In this document: positions 25,046 to 33,741 of the stretch, one piece after another
Numbering within the stretch: the stretch's first letter is position 1
Layout: every line of letters begins with the position of its first letter
DNA from: Bacteroidota bacterium
GTDB lineage: Bacteria; Bacteroidota; Bacteroidia; Chitinophagales; Saprospiraceae
Length of the DNA: 64,000 bases
Direction of reading: 5' to 3'
Assembly (NCBI GenBank): GCA_963169455.1
Contig: CAUJDW010000002.1
Coordinates: forward strand, 1 to 64,000
The notes under the pieces: model-generated
The model's input: only the letters and a program-made list of their open reading frames with translations
Databases searched by the model: none
What the model was told of the DNA's origin: nothing
Translations under genes and position numbers: made by a program

Positions 25046-26977
25046 TTATGGTTTACCGGCGTACACTTCGTGCATGATGCAGGAGAACAGATGCTCCGGC
25101 CGGATGGGTTTGACGACGTAGTCGTTGATGCCGACAATGGCGCAACGCTCCTGTTCCTGTTTGGATTCGTTGGCCGTCAGGGCGATGATGGGCACCTTGC
25201 TTTTTGCCCTGATTTTGATTGCGGCCTCTATGCCGTTCATCACCGGCATGTGCAGGTCGAGCAGCACGAGGTCGTAATTTTTAGAAAAAGCTTTTTCCAC
25301 CGCCTGCCTGCCGTTTTCGGCCAGGTCGACGCTGACGTGTTTGGACCAGCTGATCAGCATGCGTTTGGTGGCCAGGCGGTGCAGGTCATGGTCTTCCACC
25401 AGCAGGATGTGCAGGGGCCCCTGCGGCGATTCCGGCACCGGGGTTTCGGCTTGTGCCGGCAGGCTTGCCGGGTGTTCGAAGGCCATGCTGATCATCTTGC
25501 CTGCTTTGGGAATTACCCGGAAAACGCCGCCCAGGTTTCTGGCAAGCCTGGCGGACAGCACCAGTGGCAACATGCCGGTTTGAATGCTGGAAAAATCGTC
25601 AATGTTGGCCGCTTCGGCCAGGATGGTGTTGATCCGGTCCGCTGAAGCCGCCGAATTTTCGAAGTTGATGCGGAAGAGGAGATAACATTCCGTCCTTTTA
25701 TCAGTTTTGGCCTGCAGGGAGGCCTCGATGCGGCTGCCTTCCACGCTGTGGCGGATGGCCGTTTCGGCCAGGTTGTACAGTATCTGGGCAAACTTTTCCT
25801 CGTCGGTGATGACGGCCCTGGGAAGTTGTTTGGAAATATTGAACTCCAGTTTCCTTCCCGATTGCTGGCTCCTGATCTGGAAGGCGCTTTTCAAGGGGGC
25901 GATGATATCGTCGAGGGCCACTTCGCGGAGCTTGGCTTCCGTTTGCCCCTCTTTGATGATGGCCATGTTGAGCCAGTTGTTGAGGGCAAAGGAAAGGTCG
26001 TCGAGCGAGGTTTTGAGCCCTTCTACGTAGTTTTGCTGCTGGGAGCTGAGCGAGGTCTTCTCCAGCAGGTATAAAAAGCTGGTCAGGGTTGCCAGGGGCG
26101 TACGCAGGTTGAAGTTGAATTCCGAAGCCAGGCTTTTTTCCAGGGGGAAGGGGATGGCCTCGGAAGAGGGCGTGGAAGGAGCCCCTGCACCGTTCCCCGA
26201 TTTCATCTCGGAAATGTCCTGCACCACGCCCACCACCAGAATGCGGTTGGCTTGCTCGTCAAAATCAACCTTGGCCTTGACCTGCAGGTATTTCACGATG
26301 GTGTTGTCGATGACGATCCGGTGCTCCACGCTGTGAGGCTGCCCGTCCTTGATGGCCTCTTCGAAAAAGCTGTTTACTTTCTCCCGGTCTTCAACGTGCA
26401 CGTATTTGAGGTAGTCCGAAAGGGTGGGTTCAAAACTGTGGGGCGGAAAACCGAAGAAGCGGAATATCTCCTCATCCCATTTCATGGTGTAGGTGACGAT
26501 ATCCATTTCCCATTTTCCGAAGCGGGCGATCTGGTGGGCCAGTTGGTTGCGCCGCTCGTTCTGGCTCAGCTCCTTGGCTTTTTCCTGGAGCTTGGCCTGG
26601 GCCTCGAAACGCTGCAGGGAGTAGCGGATGGTGCGCGCCAGGCTGCGGGAGTCGAAATCCCCTTTTACGAGGAAGTCCTGGGCCCCGGCGCGCACCGACT
26701 GAATGCCCATGATCTCGTTTTTAAAGCCGGTCAGGACGATGACCGGGATGTCGGGGGCCTTTTCGCGGAAGAGCTGCAGGGTCTTGAACCCCTCGGTATC
26801 CACGAGCTTGAGGTCGAGCAAAACCAGGTCTATTTGGCATTCCCTCAGCACGGACAGCCCCTTGTTCAGCGAATCTGATTTGTACAGGGCGTGCTTGAGC
26901 GAAGCATCCTTCAGGTATGCTTCGATCAATGCAACATCTGCAGGGTTGTCTTCAATGATCAGGATGTTTGTATTCAT
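25046..26977 (-). CDS. Hybrid REC-PAS-(degenerate) histidine kinase-REC protein
   Basis: 643 aa. Residues 1-125 form a receiver (IEDNPADVALIE, LVLLDLKL, LTGFKNE). About 145-260 is a PAS domain (FGKWEMDIVTYTMKWDEEIF). About 280-500 resembles HisKA/HATPase, but where kinases have HELRTPL this one reads FNLRTPL near residue 288, so the phosphoacceptor His is lost. The N-box (ILYNLAETAIRHS) lacks the usual Asn pair spacing and no clear G-boxes are seen. About 515-640 is a second receiver with an intact Asp (LVLLDLHMPVMNG). It probably acts as a phosphorelay scaffold or sensor, not a kinase. Confidence 0.85.
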   Translation of the reverse strand: MNTNILIIEDNPADVALIEAYLKDASLKHALYKSDSLNKGLSVLRECQIDLVLLDLKLVDTEGFKTLQLFREKAPDIPVIVLTGFKNEIMGIQSVRAGAQDFLVKGDFDSRSLARTIRYSLQRFEAQAKLQEKAKELSQNERRNQLAHQIARFGKWEMDIVTYTMKWDEEIFRFFGFPPHSFEPTLSDYLKYVHVEDREKVNSFFEEAIKDGQPHSVEHRIVIDNTIVKYLQVKAKVDFDEQANRILVVGVVQDISEMKSGNGAGAPSTPSSEAIPFPLEKSLASEFNFNLRTPLATLTSFLYLLEKTSLSSQQQNYVEGLKTSLDDLSFALNNWLNMAIIKEGQTEAKLREVALDDIIAPLKSAFQIRSQQSGRKLEFNISKQLPRAVITDEEKFAQILYNLAETAIRHSVEGSRIEASLQAKTDKRTECYLLFRINFENSAASADRINTILAEAANIDDFSSIQTGMLPLVLSARLARNLGGVFRVIPKAGKMISMAFEHPASLPAQAETPVPESPQGPLHILLVEDHDLHRLATKRMLISWSKHVSVDLAENGRQAVEKAFSKNYDLVLLDLHMPVMNGIEAAIKIRAKSKVPIIALTANESKQEQERCAIVGINDYVVKPIRPEHLFSCIMHEVYAGKP

Positions 26978-27041
26978 AAGCCCTTCTTTCCTGCACTGCT
27001 TCCCGGCCGGGGTTTATATCGTGCATATTCGCCTGGCCCGC

Positions 27042-27488
27042 TCAGGCCACCATGGTCGGGAGAATGGCGGTGTTGAGCCAGAACTCCTCGATCTTGTGTA
27101 TAATATCGAAAAATTTATCGAAATCTACAGGTTTGTTGATGAAACAATTGGCATGCAGGTCGTAGCTCTTCAGGATATCGGAGCCGGCATTGGAGGTTGT
27201 CAGCACCACGACGGGAATGCGCTTCAGTTCCGGGTCGGACTTGACGGCTTCCAGCACTTCCCGGCCGTCCCATTTGGGCAGGTTGAGGTCCAGCAGGATC
27301 AGGTCCGGCGTAGGCTTTTCGGCGTAAATGCCTTCCTTGCGCAGGAATTTCAGCGCTTCGACCCCGTCCGTCACGATTTCCAGCCGGGTGTCTTTTTTAC
27401 CTTCGCGGAAAGCTTCCTGGGTCAGGCGGACATCGCCGGGGTTGTCTTCAATAAGCAGGATGTTGAATGGCCGGATTCTGTTTATCAT
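27042..27488 (-). CDS. Single-domain response regulator (Rcp1-like)
   Basis: 148 aa receiver with all key residues: acidic pair in LLIEDNPGDV, phosphorylated Asp in LILLDLNLPKWDG, Thr in VVVLTTSNA and Lys in CFINKPVDF. No output domain. The KWDGREVLE style and the C-terminal FFDIIHKIEEFWL are typical of Rcp1-type partners of PAS/phytochrome-like kinases. It is upstream of the hybrid protein on the same strand (64 bp), suggesting a shared pathway. Confidence 0.88.
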   Translation of the reverse strand: MINRIRPFNILLIEDNPGDVRLTQEAFREGKKDTRLEIVTDGVEALKFLRKEGIYAEKPTPDLILLDLNLPKWDGREVLEAVKSDPELKRIPVVVLTTSNAGSDILKSYDLHANCFINKPVDFDKFFDIIHKIEEFWLNTAILPTMVA

Positions 27489-27603
27489 TGTTTCAGAGAT
27501 TTGCGGTTAGGGTAAAAATAAGCTTTTAAAACGATCCGGGGGAAAGTTTTTCAGAAAGCCGGAATTATTGGGCGGAATCCTGTTCAGCCCGGCTATCCTT
27601 CTC

Positions 27604-27611
27604 TATCTTTG
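27604..27611 (+). promoter_or_regulatory. -7 box for the polyprenyl synthetase gene
   Basis: TATCTTTG matches TAnnTTTG exactly and lies 16 bp before the ATG at 27628, giving a very short leader. Confidence 0.45.
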
Positions 27612-27627
27612 GCCAAATATTTTCGCC

Positions 27628-28605
27628 ATGCAGATGTCCAGCCAGTTCCAGAATGCTTTTGAACAATACCTCGAGGGGCAGCCTTTTCATTTCCAGCCCC
27701 GCGGCCTGTATGAGCCCATCGGTTACATCATGGGCCTGGGGGGCAAGCGCCTGCGGCCGGTGCTTGTCCTGATGGGCTACCACCTCTTCCGCGATGACTA
27801 TGAAAAGGCCCTGCCCCTGGCTATGGCTGCCGAAATATTCCACAATTTCACCCTGGTGCACGACGATATCATGGACCAGGCTCCCCTGAGGCGCGGCAAA
27901 CCCACCGTACACCATCAGTACGGGCTCAACGCCGGCATCCTCTCCGGCGACGCCATGCTCATCTATGCTTATGAGTTCCTGCGCCGGGTGGAAAACCAGG
28001 CAGCCCTTTCCGCCCTGCTTCAGGCTTTCAACCGCGTAGCCGTCGAGGTCTGCGAAGGGCAGCAGTACGATATCGACTTTGAAAAACGGCAGGACGTGAG
28101 CATTCCCGAATACCTCAGGATGATCGAGCTGAAAACGGCCGCGCTCATCGGCGGCAGCCTCGAATTGGGCGCCATCGCCGCCGGCGCCGCCGGCAGGGAG
28201 GTGGAAAACCTCGCCGGATTCGGCCGCAATATCGGCATCGCCTTCCAGCTGCAGGATGACATCCTGGATACTTTCGGTGAGGCTGAAAAGGTCGGGAAAA
28301 AGACAGGGGGCGACATCGTGCAGAACAAAAAGACCTTCCTGATCCTCAAAGCACTGGAAATTGCCGGGCCTGAAGACAGAAAGGCCCTGGCCCGCCACAT
28401 GTCTTCTTCCACGGATAATGAAGCGGAAAAGATCGAAGCCGTTACCGCCATCCTGCGCAGCCTGAACATCCCAACCCTTGCGGCGGAAGTCATGGAATCC
28501 TACCGGGAGCAGGCTTTCAACCACCTTCAGGCCGTACAGGCTCCCGAAGGCCGTAAGGAGGAACTGCGGCAACTGGCCCTGTCGCTGATGCAACGCCAGG
28601 CCTAA
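27628..28605 (+). CDS. Polyprenyl diphosphate synthase
   Basis: 325 aa trans-prenyltransferase that chains isopentenyl diphosphate onto an allylic primer. It has GGKRLRP at 38-44, the first aspartate-rich motif HDDIMD (Asp79/80/83), LRRGKPT, GDAMLIYAYE, and the second motif LQDDILDTFGE. It ends with a helical region. Chain length cannot be told confidently. Candidates are GGPP or the octaprenyl chain for menaquinone. ATG at 27628 gives MQMSSQFQNAFEQYLEG; the GTG at 27568 is rejected because a -7 box lies between. Confidence 0.9.
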   Translation: MQMSSQFQNAFEQYLEGQPFHFQPRGLYEPIGYIMGLGGKRLRPVLVLMGYHLFRDDYEKALPLAMAAEIFHNFTLVHDDIMDQAPLRRGKPTVHHQYGLNAGILSGDAMLIYAYEFLRRVENQAALSALLQAFNRVAVEVCEGQQYDIDFEKRQDVSIPEYLRMIELKTAALIGGSLELGAIAAGAAGREVENLAGFGRNIGIAFQLQDDILDTFGEAEKVGKKTGGDIVQNKKTFLILKALEIAGPEDRKALARHMSSSTDNEAEKIEAVTAILRSLNIPTLAAEVMESYREQAFNHLQAVQAPEGRKEELRQLALSLMQRQA

Positions 28606-28949
28606 ACCAGGGGGCAACCATTCCACCATTCCTCCATTCTTACCCGCAGAAGCTGTATGCGGAGGCGGGCAACCACTCTCTCTGCTGACATTTATCATTT
28701 CCATTCTCTGTTTTCCTGCCTACATTAAAAGGAAGTAACCATTTAGGGCTCCTCAGCAGCATTATCCGGAAGGCGGGCCTGTGGCCCGCGGCGCAGGCGA
28801 AGCCCCTTCAAGAGCTCCCTGCTGAAAAAAGGAAAATAAAAAAAGAAAGATATGAAACAGGTCACCGATCCTCAGGTAGCATTGACCGGGCCGCGGGAAG
28901 TCGTCAGGGAAAGGGGTTTGCTTGGCGGCGAATTGCCGTATCATCCGGA
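28606..28949. other. Intergenic, no gene supported
   Basis: Spacer of 344 bp. It contains a GC-rich patch with a short hairpin (GGCCTGTGGCC) near 28779 and a 60-codon frame from 28852 that lacks protein-like character and overlaps the next gene. No promoter consensus stands out. Confidence 0.4.
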
Positions 28950-29168
28950 ATGGCCAGGGAATACTGGCTGGAACTGGTGCAGTTTCCCGAAGACAGCGCC
29001 CGCAGCCTCTGGCTGAACGTGGACGGCGAATGGCGCTGCTTCCACAGCCCGAACGCGCAGATCCAGAGTGCTGTGCAGCACGCCTTCAGCTATCCGAAGC
29101 AGTTTGACGTGCTGGTGTGGTATCAGGATTTGAAGATCGTAGGGCTGGTGGTGCATTCGAGGGGGTGA
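28950..29168 (+). CDS. Small unknown protein
   Basis: 72 aa, beginning MAREYWLELVQFPEDSARSL and rich in aromatic residues and Val, ending KIVGLVVHSRG. Composition and alternating hydrophobics look real; no family recognised. ATG at 28950; the ribosome binding site is weak (TCCGGA). A terminator-like hairpin follows at 29226. Confidence 0.5.
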   Translation: MAREYWLELVQFPEDSARSLWLNVDGEWRCFHSPNAQIQSAVQHAFSYPKQFDVLVWYQDLKIVGLVVHSRG

Positions 29169-29225
29169 GGGGGGAAGCCTGCAAATAGCTGTCAGTAAAG
29201 GAGAAAAGCATTAGAGAGAAATTTA

Positions 29226-29262
29226 AAAAATCAGGAGATAAGCTGGTATTTCTCTGATTTTT
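29226..29262. terminator. Terminator-like hairpin
   Basis: AAAAATCAG (29226-29234) and CTGATTTTT (29254-29262) form a 9-bp stem, with GAGATA/TATTTCT extending it inwards. The A-rich left and T-rich right arms give a classic intrinsic terminator for plus-strand transcription from the small gene, and it could work in both directions. Confidence 0.55.
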
Positions 29263-29316
29263 AGAGTATTTTTATTCAGTAATTTCACAACCTTTAACCC
29301 ATAGAAACCAACCCGT

Positions 29317-30354
29317 ATGCCTTCCCTGGAAGTTGTTATCGGCCTGCTGCTGATTATCCTTTTCTACAGTTTACTGGCTACTATTCTGATGGAGTTAATT
29401 TCCAACTTCTTCGCTTTGAGAGGGAAGCAGTTGGAAAGAACCCTGAAGATGATATTATCCTCCGATGACAAACGAGAGGAGGTGCTGGAAGCCTTCAGGA
29501 AAAATGCCATCTATCAGCAACTATCCGGCAGATATCTGGGTAAAAACAGCCCCCCTTCCTATCTGAAAGCAGGTTCTTTCCGGTCCATTTTGTTCACGGT
29601 GCTTCAAAAGCGGGAAACGGGTGAATCTCTGGAAGAAAAAATCGAATCCCTCCCGGATGACAACCTCAGGGAGGCTTTATCACAAATTTTAGAGCAGGCC
29701 AACTTCGACTTCGGGCGCTTCTCGGCCGGCGTGGAAAGCTGGTATGAGGACATTATGGACCGGGCATCGGGATGGTACAAGCGCAATGTCCAGAAATACC
29801 TGCTCGGGCTTGGGTTTGTAATAGCCGTAATTTTCAATGTCGATACGCTTTCCGTTTACAATAACCTGGTACATGCTTCCGATGCGGATCTGGGCCAGTT
29901 GGTTAGCCTGGCCGAAGCAGTAAGCCAGAAAAGCCTTTATGTCCCGGCCGGGCAGGCAGATAGCCTGGGAGGCAGCAACCCGGACACCTTGTATGCCCTT
30001 AATGCAGAATTGTATGGATACATCGATGCCAATCTGCAAGGCCTGCGGGACCCTCTTGGAATAGGCTGGGATAGTTACGAACCGACGACAGACCTGTTTT
30101 TCTGGCTGTTAAAAATTTTCGGGTGGCTGATCACGGCCGTCGCCATTTCCAAAGGAGCACCATTTTGGTTTGACCTTTTGAGCAAGGTGGTTAGCTTCAG
30201 AGGCTCCGGAATTGTGCCGGCCCTGCAAAAAAATGAAGCTCCGGCGGCGCCCGCTTCACCAGAACCGATTTCGGCATACAGAGGCGTTTCTGCTCAGGGC
30301 AGGATTTCCGGCCCTGAAGATCGGGATGAAATTATCAAAAAGCCCGTCGGTTAA
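29317..30354 (+). CDS. Membrane protein of unknown function paired with a pseudo-subtilase
   Basis: 345 aa. An N-terminal helix (VVIGLLLIILFYSLLATILM) is followed by a charged cytoplasmic-type domain, a second helix (LLGLGFVIAVIFNVDTLSVY), an extracytoplasmic-type segment of about 80 residues, a third helix (LLKIFGWLITAVAISKGAPF), then a Pro/Ala-rich tail. The LGFVIAVxFNVDTL signature recurs in membrane proteins of Bacteroidota of unknown role. It is 12 bp upstream of the subtilase-like gene, so the two are likely one operon. No function is assigned. Confidence 0.75.
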   Translation: MPSLEVVIGLLLIILFYSLLATILMELISNFFALRGKQLERTLKMILSSDDKREEVLEAFRKNAIYQQLSGRYLGKNSPPSYLKAGSFRSILFTVLQKRETGESLEEKIESLPDDNLREALSQILEQANFDFGRFSAGVESWYEDIMDRASGWYKRNVQKYLLGLGFVIAVIFNVDTLSVYNNLVHASDADLGQLVSLAEAVSQKSLYVPAGQADSLGGSNPDTLYALNAELYGYIDANLQGLRDPLGIGWDSYEPTTDLFFWLLKIFGWLITAVAISKGAPFWFDLLSKVVSFRGSGIVPALQKNEAPAAPASPEPISAYRGVSAQGRISGPEDRDEIIKKPVG

Positions 30355-30366
30355 ACAGTTTTCGTT

Positions 30367-31719
30367 ATGAGAATCAGGTTTTTGGCCAATACCAATATCC
30401 GCACCTCCCCCAATGACTTTTCAAAACCTCCGCTGGGCGTGATTTTCAGCGGGGTGGAACTGGATGTGGAAGACCGCCTTTACAAGGGTAAGCCACTGGA
30501 AGGGGTGGACACTTACTTCAGGGACAACCAGGGTTGGTTTTACTGGAGCGGCAGGGTGGTGATACTCTATAAAGCCCTGGAAGGCCCGAAAGTAAGAAAA
30601 AAAGAATCTGGCCTGGAGCCGGAAAACATCGGTGGTTCCTGGCAATTCCAACTTGGACAATCCGATGAAGCGCCGGAATTGGAAAAGAGGAAAGTAACGC
30701 CCCTGCCGGCTACTTCCCCGCCGGAGGAGATGGAGGATGGTAATAACTCTGTGGCCAGAGGCCTATCGGGATCGCCACCCCAGGGGACAAAGGCCCGCAT
30801 TTTGCCTGAATTCGCTCCGGATATCGAATCTCTGCCCCTGAACTGGGGCCTGGAATCACTGGGTATTCCCGATTATTTCTGGCGGGAGAGAAACCTCTTT
30901 GGCAAAGGGGTCAGGATAGCCATGCTGGGCGCCGGGATCGAGGAGTCCCACCCGGGACTGGAGGATGTTGTTGAAAAAGGCAGGAGTTTCTGCGGTGGTA
31001 ACCCATCGGATTTTCGGGATGAAAACGGGGAAGGCACTGCCTTTGCCCTGTTGGTTGCGGGCAGGGGAATAAACACTGTGACAGGCGTGGCTCCTGCAGC
31101 CCGGCTTTTGGCCGGAAAGGTGATGTCCAATTATTTGAGTATCAATTGCAGCCATTTTCTGGAGGCCTTTCAGTGGGCCATTGAGGAAGAAGTGGATATT
31201 ATCATGTCGAACATCGATTTCAGGGAAAATTTGCTGTCCAGAGATCAAAGGAACCAGCTTTCGGACTTGTTTGGCAGGGCGGCGGAAAAGGGGGTTTTCT
31301 GCCTCGCGCCTGCGGGCCGCTCAAAAAATATACGCCCGGAAAACCGTTTTCCTGCCGCGCTGAGCACCTGCCTTTCAGTTGGAGCATACGCCGAAAACGG
31401 AGAAAGGGCGCCGAATTCCATTCGCAGTTATGCGCTCGACGTCGTTTCGCCCGGCGATGGCCTGGTCAAGGCCCTGGGTTTTGCCGGCCAGGAAGCAGTG
31501 GGAGCAGCCGCTGCCTTCACCGCCGGAGGGATAGCCCTGCTTCTGGAATGGTTGCGAAGAAATAACCGCAAAATCGAGCCGAAAACCCTGATCAGGGTGG
31601 TCCGGGATACTGCCGTGGCCAGATATCCCAATATAAAATGCAGGGATATCGAATATGGTTGCGGATATTTTCAACCCGCCAAAGTGCTGGAATATCTGGA
31701 AAGGAACCCTTCTATGTAA
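30367..31719 (+). CDS. SH3-domain, subtilase-fold protein lacking the catalytic triad
   Basis: 450 aa. Residues 1-65 look like a bacterial SH3 domain (RFLANTNIRTSPN, GWFYWSGRV). About 160-440 is a peptidase S8 fold. All three catalytic positions appear replaced: the Asp motif reads AMLGAGIEESHPGL (Gly188), the HGT motif reads GEGT (Glu222), and the GTSMA motif aligns with AVGAAAA (about Gly379). The rest of the fold is kept, with no frameshift, so it is probably a pseudoenzyme with a binding role rather than a decaying gene. Its 3' end overlaps the convergent ATPase gene by 8 bp. Confidence 0.8.
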   Translation: MRIRFLANTNIRTSPNDFSKPPLGVIFSGVELDVEDRLYKGKPLEGVDTYFRDNQGWFYWSGRVVILYKALEGPKVRKKESGLEPENIGGSWQFQLGQSDEAPELEKRKVTPLPATSPPEEMEDGNNSVARGLSGSPPQGTKARILPEFAPDIESLPLNWGLESLGIPDYFWRERNLFGKGVRIAMLGAGIEESHPGLEDVVEKGRSFCGGNPSDFRDENGEGTAFALLVAGRGINTVTGVAPAARLLAGKVMSNYLSINCSHFLEAFQWAIEEEVDIIMSNIDFRENLLSRDQRNQLSDLFGRAAEKGVFCLAPAGRSKNIRPENRFPAALSTCLSVGAYAENGERAPNSIRSYALDVVSPGDGLVKALGFAGQEAVGAAAAFTAGGIALLLEWLRRNNRKIEPKTLIRVVRDTAVARYPNIKCRDIEYGCGYFQPAKVLEYLERNPSM

Positions 31720-33046
31720 GCTTTCCTTCTTTAATGAATTCCCGTTGTATGCCTTTGAGGAGATCCTGCTGAGATATGTCGTGCCTGCCATTGTCCAAAG
31801 CCGCTATACAGGTGTATTGCACGATGTTCATGATCTGAGAGCCGGTCAGTTCGTATCGCCGGGCTATTTCTTCGAAATTCAAATCCGGCGGGAACCGGAT
31901 CGTTTCAGGGAAGGCTTTTTTCCAAATAGCCAGCCTTTCTTCAGGTTTGGGAATAGGGAAAAATATGACAGACTGAAAACGGCGGGTAAACGCTTCATCG
32001 ATGTTATCTTTAAAATTGGAGGCCAGGATCGTAAGCCCGGGGTACAATTCGATACGTTGCAACAGATAGGCGACTTCCTGATTGGCGTACTTGTCGTGGG
32101 CGTCGCGCACGCTGGTCCGTTTGCCAAAGATGGCGTCGGCTTCATCAAAGAACAAAATCCAGTCTTTGTTCTGGGCTTTGTCGAAAAGGTTTGACAGGTT
32201 CTTTTCCGTCTCTCCGATATACTTCGAGATAACCATGGAGAGGTCGACCTTAAAGACCTCCTTTCCCGTATATTTCCCGAGCAGGGAGGCAGTCAGCGTT
32301 TTGCCGGTTCCGGGGGGGCCGTAAAACAAGGCCCGGTATCCCGGTTTGAGGCTTCGGTACATCCCCCAGCCGTAAAGCAAGGTTTGGTGGTGTTTCACCC
32401 AGGCCTCCAGTTCCCTGATCTGGTTCATGGTCTGTTCGTTGAGCACCAGGCCGTCCCACTCCATTTCCGTGGTGAGGTGCTGTGCGGGGAAGGAGGTGCT
32501 CAGATGGGGCAGGGAAGTTTTCCCCAGGGTAAAAAGGTCGATGTAATCCGGGTCCAGGATCAGTTTGCCGCTCATGGTGGGCTCCCCTCTTTTTGTTTCT
32601 TCCAGGTATAACACCTTATCGGTGGCAAAAAAATGGGTGGAACTGAACAGCTCCTGAACGGCGAAGCGCCGCTCCAGGTTCTGGCCGGCCAACAGGTAGA
32701 GCGCCGTTTCACCGGTGGGGATGGTGCCCCGGTGGTTGGCTCCTCTGACTCCTCCAAAGGCTGGGAAATCCCCGCCATTGGGCAGGTGCTCCGAAATGAT
32801 TGCATCAAAAAAGTGTGGATAGACATGTGGAGCGAGGGCCATCATCAGAATGGCCAACTCATCGGCAGTCAGGCGGTTGTCCAGTAGGAACTGGGTGAAT
32901 GGGCCTTCATCCTGCAAATTGAAGATAGGCGCCTGGGGTTCCGCCACTACCGGCATCCCATCGGTAAGCGGTATGTCCTGTTGCAGCCGGTGGCGCACCA
33001 GGGCTTCCAGGTAGGCGAAGGCGTGGCGGAGGTTGTGGTGGGGCAT
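31712..33046 (-). CDS. eCIS AAA+ ATPase (Afp15/Pvc15-like)
   Basis: 444 aa. The N-terminal part (about 1-200) is specific to eCIS ATPases. The AAA+ core has Walker A YGPPGTGKTLTA, Walker B ILFFDEADAIFG, pore-loop-like SKYIGETEKNL and a sensor/arginine finger region (ASNFKDNIDEAFTRRF). In Afp and PVC loci this ATPase is encoded near the end and is needed for efficient particle assembly or cargo loading. It is the last gene of the minus-strand cluster. ATG at 33046. Confidence 0.9.
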   Translation of the reverse strand: MPHHNLRHAFAYLEALVRHRLQQDIPLTDGMPVVAEPQAPIFNLQDEGPFTQFLLDNRLTADELAILMMALAPHVYPHFFDAIISEHLPNGGDFPAFGGVRGANHRGTIPTGETALYLLAGQNLERRFAVQELFSSTHFFATDKVLYLEETKRGEPTMSGKLILDPDYIDLFTLGKTSLPHLSTSFPAQHLTTEMEWDGLVLNEQTMNQIRELEAWVKHHQTLLYGWGMYRSLKPGYRALFYGPPGTGKTLTASLLGKYTGKEVFKVDLSMVISKYIGETEKNLSNLFDKAQNKDWILFFDEADAIFGKRTSVRDAHDKYANQEVAYLLQRIELYPGLTILASNFKDNIDEAFTRRFQSVIFFPIPKPEERLAIWKKAFPETIRFPPDLNFEEIARRYELTGSQIMNIVQYTCIAALDNGRHDISQQDLLKGIQREFIKEGKLT

Positions 33047-33129
33047 GGCGGTTGTGGTTTCTTTTGATTGGCCGATTTTATTGGAATTGGATTTTTCAAG
33101 TTCTCCGGATAAAATTCAATACCCGGAAA

Positions 33130-33729
33130 TTAAAACCGATCCTCTTGAAATTCAACCATTTCATCACCCCCCAGTAGGCGAATGTAGTTTTCAACGGAAG
33201 TGGGTTTATATAAGGCTACGGCCATCAGCGAGGCAGCTCTGGCTTTAACATTGCCCAGCGCATATAAAGTAATACCTCGCTTGGCATAAATGAGTTGCTT
33301 GGCGGGAGCGTATTTTTCCTTGCCGGTTAAAATTCGGGTGTTTTCCGGCGTGCCGAGCTTTTCAATCAATTCAAAGGCAGTTGTTATTGCGGCAGGATCT
33401 TCGAGCCTCAGCAAAACGGCCTTGCCCTCTGCGTCGAAGAAGCATTGTAATGGTTGCTTTTGGCTGGAAAGCGGATAGGAGCAACGAAATAGCTTCCGGC
33501 CTCCAAGCTGATAGTTGATGCAGGGGCCAGGTTCGAATACCTTCAGGAGGTTTTCCTTCGTCCAAACCGAATCGAGCCCCTGCCAGGCCAGAAAATTCCC
33601 CTCGTTGATCAAGGCTATATCTTTCCCAAGCTTTTGTGAACCGGTACTCATTTCCCTTTTTATTTTATTTGCCGGGCTGCAATTCCCCAGCCAGAAGACG
33701 GACAGTAAAATAAGGATATTGAATTTCAT
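33130..33729 (-). CDS. Unknown lipoprotein in the eCIS locus
   Basis: 199 aa with a lipoprotein signal (MKFNILILLSVFWLGNCSPA, lipobox LGNC). The mature part is soluble, with short beta-rich segments (RKLFRCSYPLSSQK; KAVLLRLEDPAAITTAFELI). Not recognised. It begins 13 bp after the stop of an eCIS_core metallopeptidase-like gene, so an immunity or accessory role for that neighbour is possible but unproven. Confidence 0.7.
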   Translation of the reverse strand: MKFNILILLSVFWLGNCSPANKIKREMSTGSQKLGKDIALINEGNFLAWQGLDSVWTKENLLKVFEPGPCINYQLGGRKLFRCSYPLSSQKQPLQCFFDAEGKAVLLRLEDPAAITTAFELIEKLGTPENTRILTGKEKYAPAKQLIYAKRGITLYALGNVKARAASLMAVALYKPTSVENYIRLLGGDEMVEFQEDRF

Positions 33730-33741
33730 TTCGAAAGCGGT

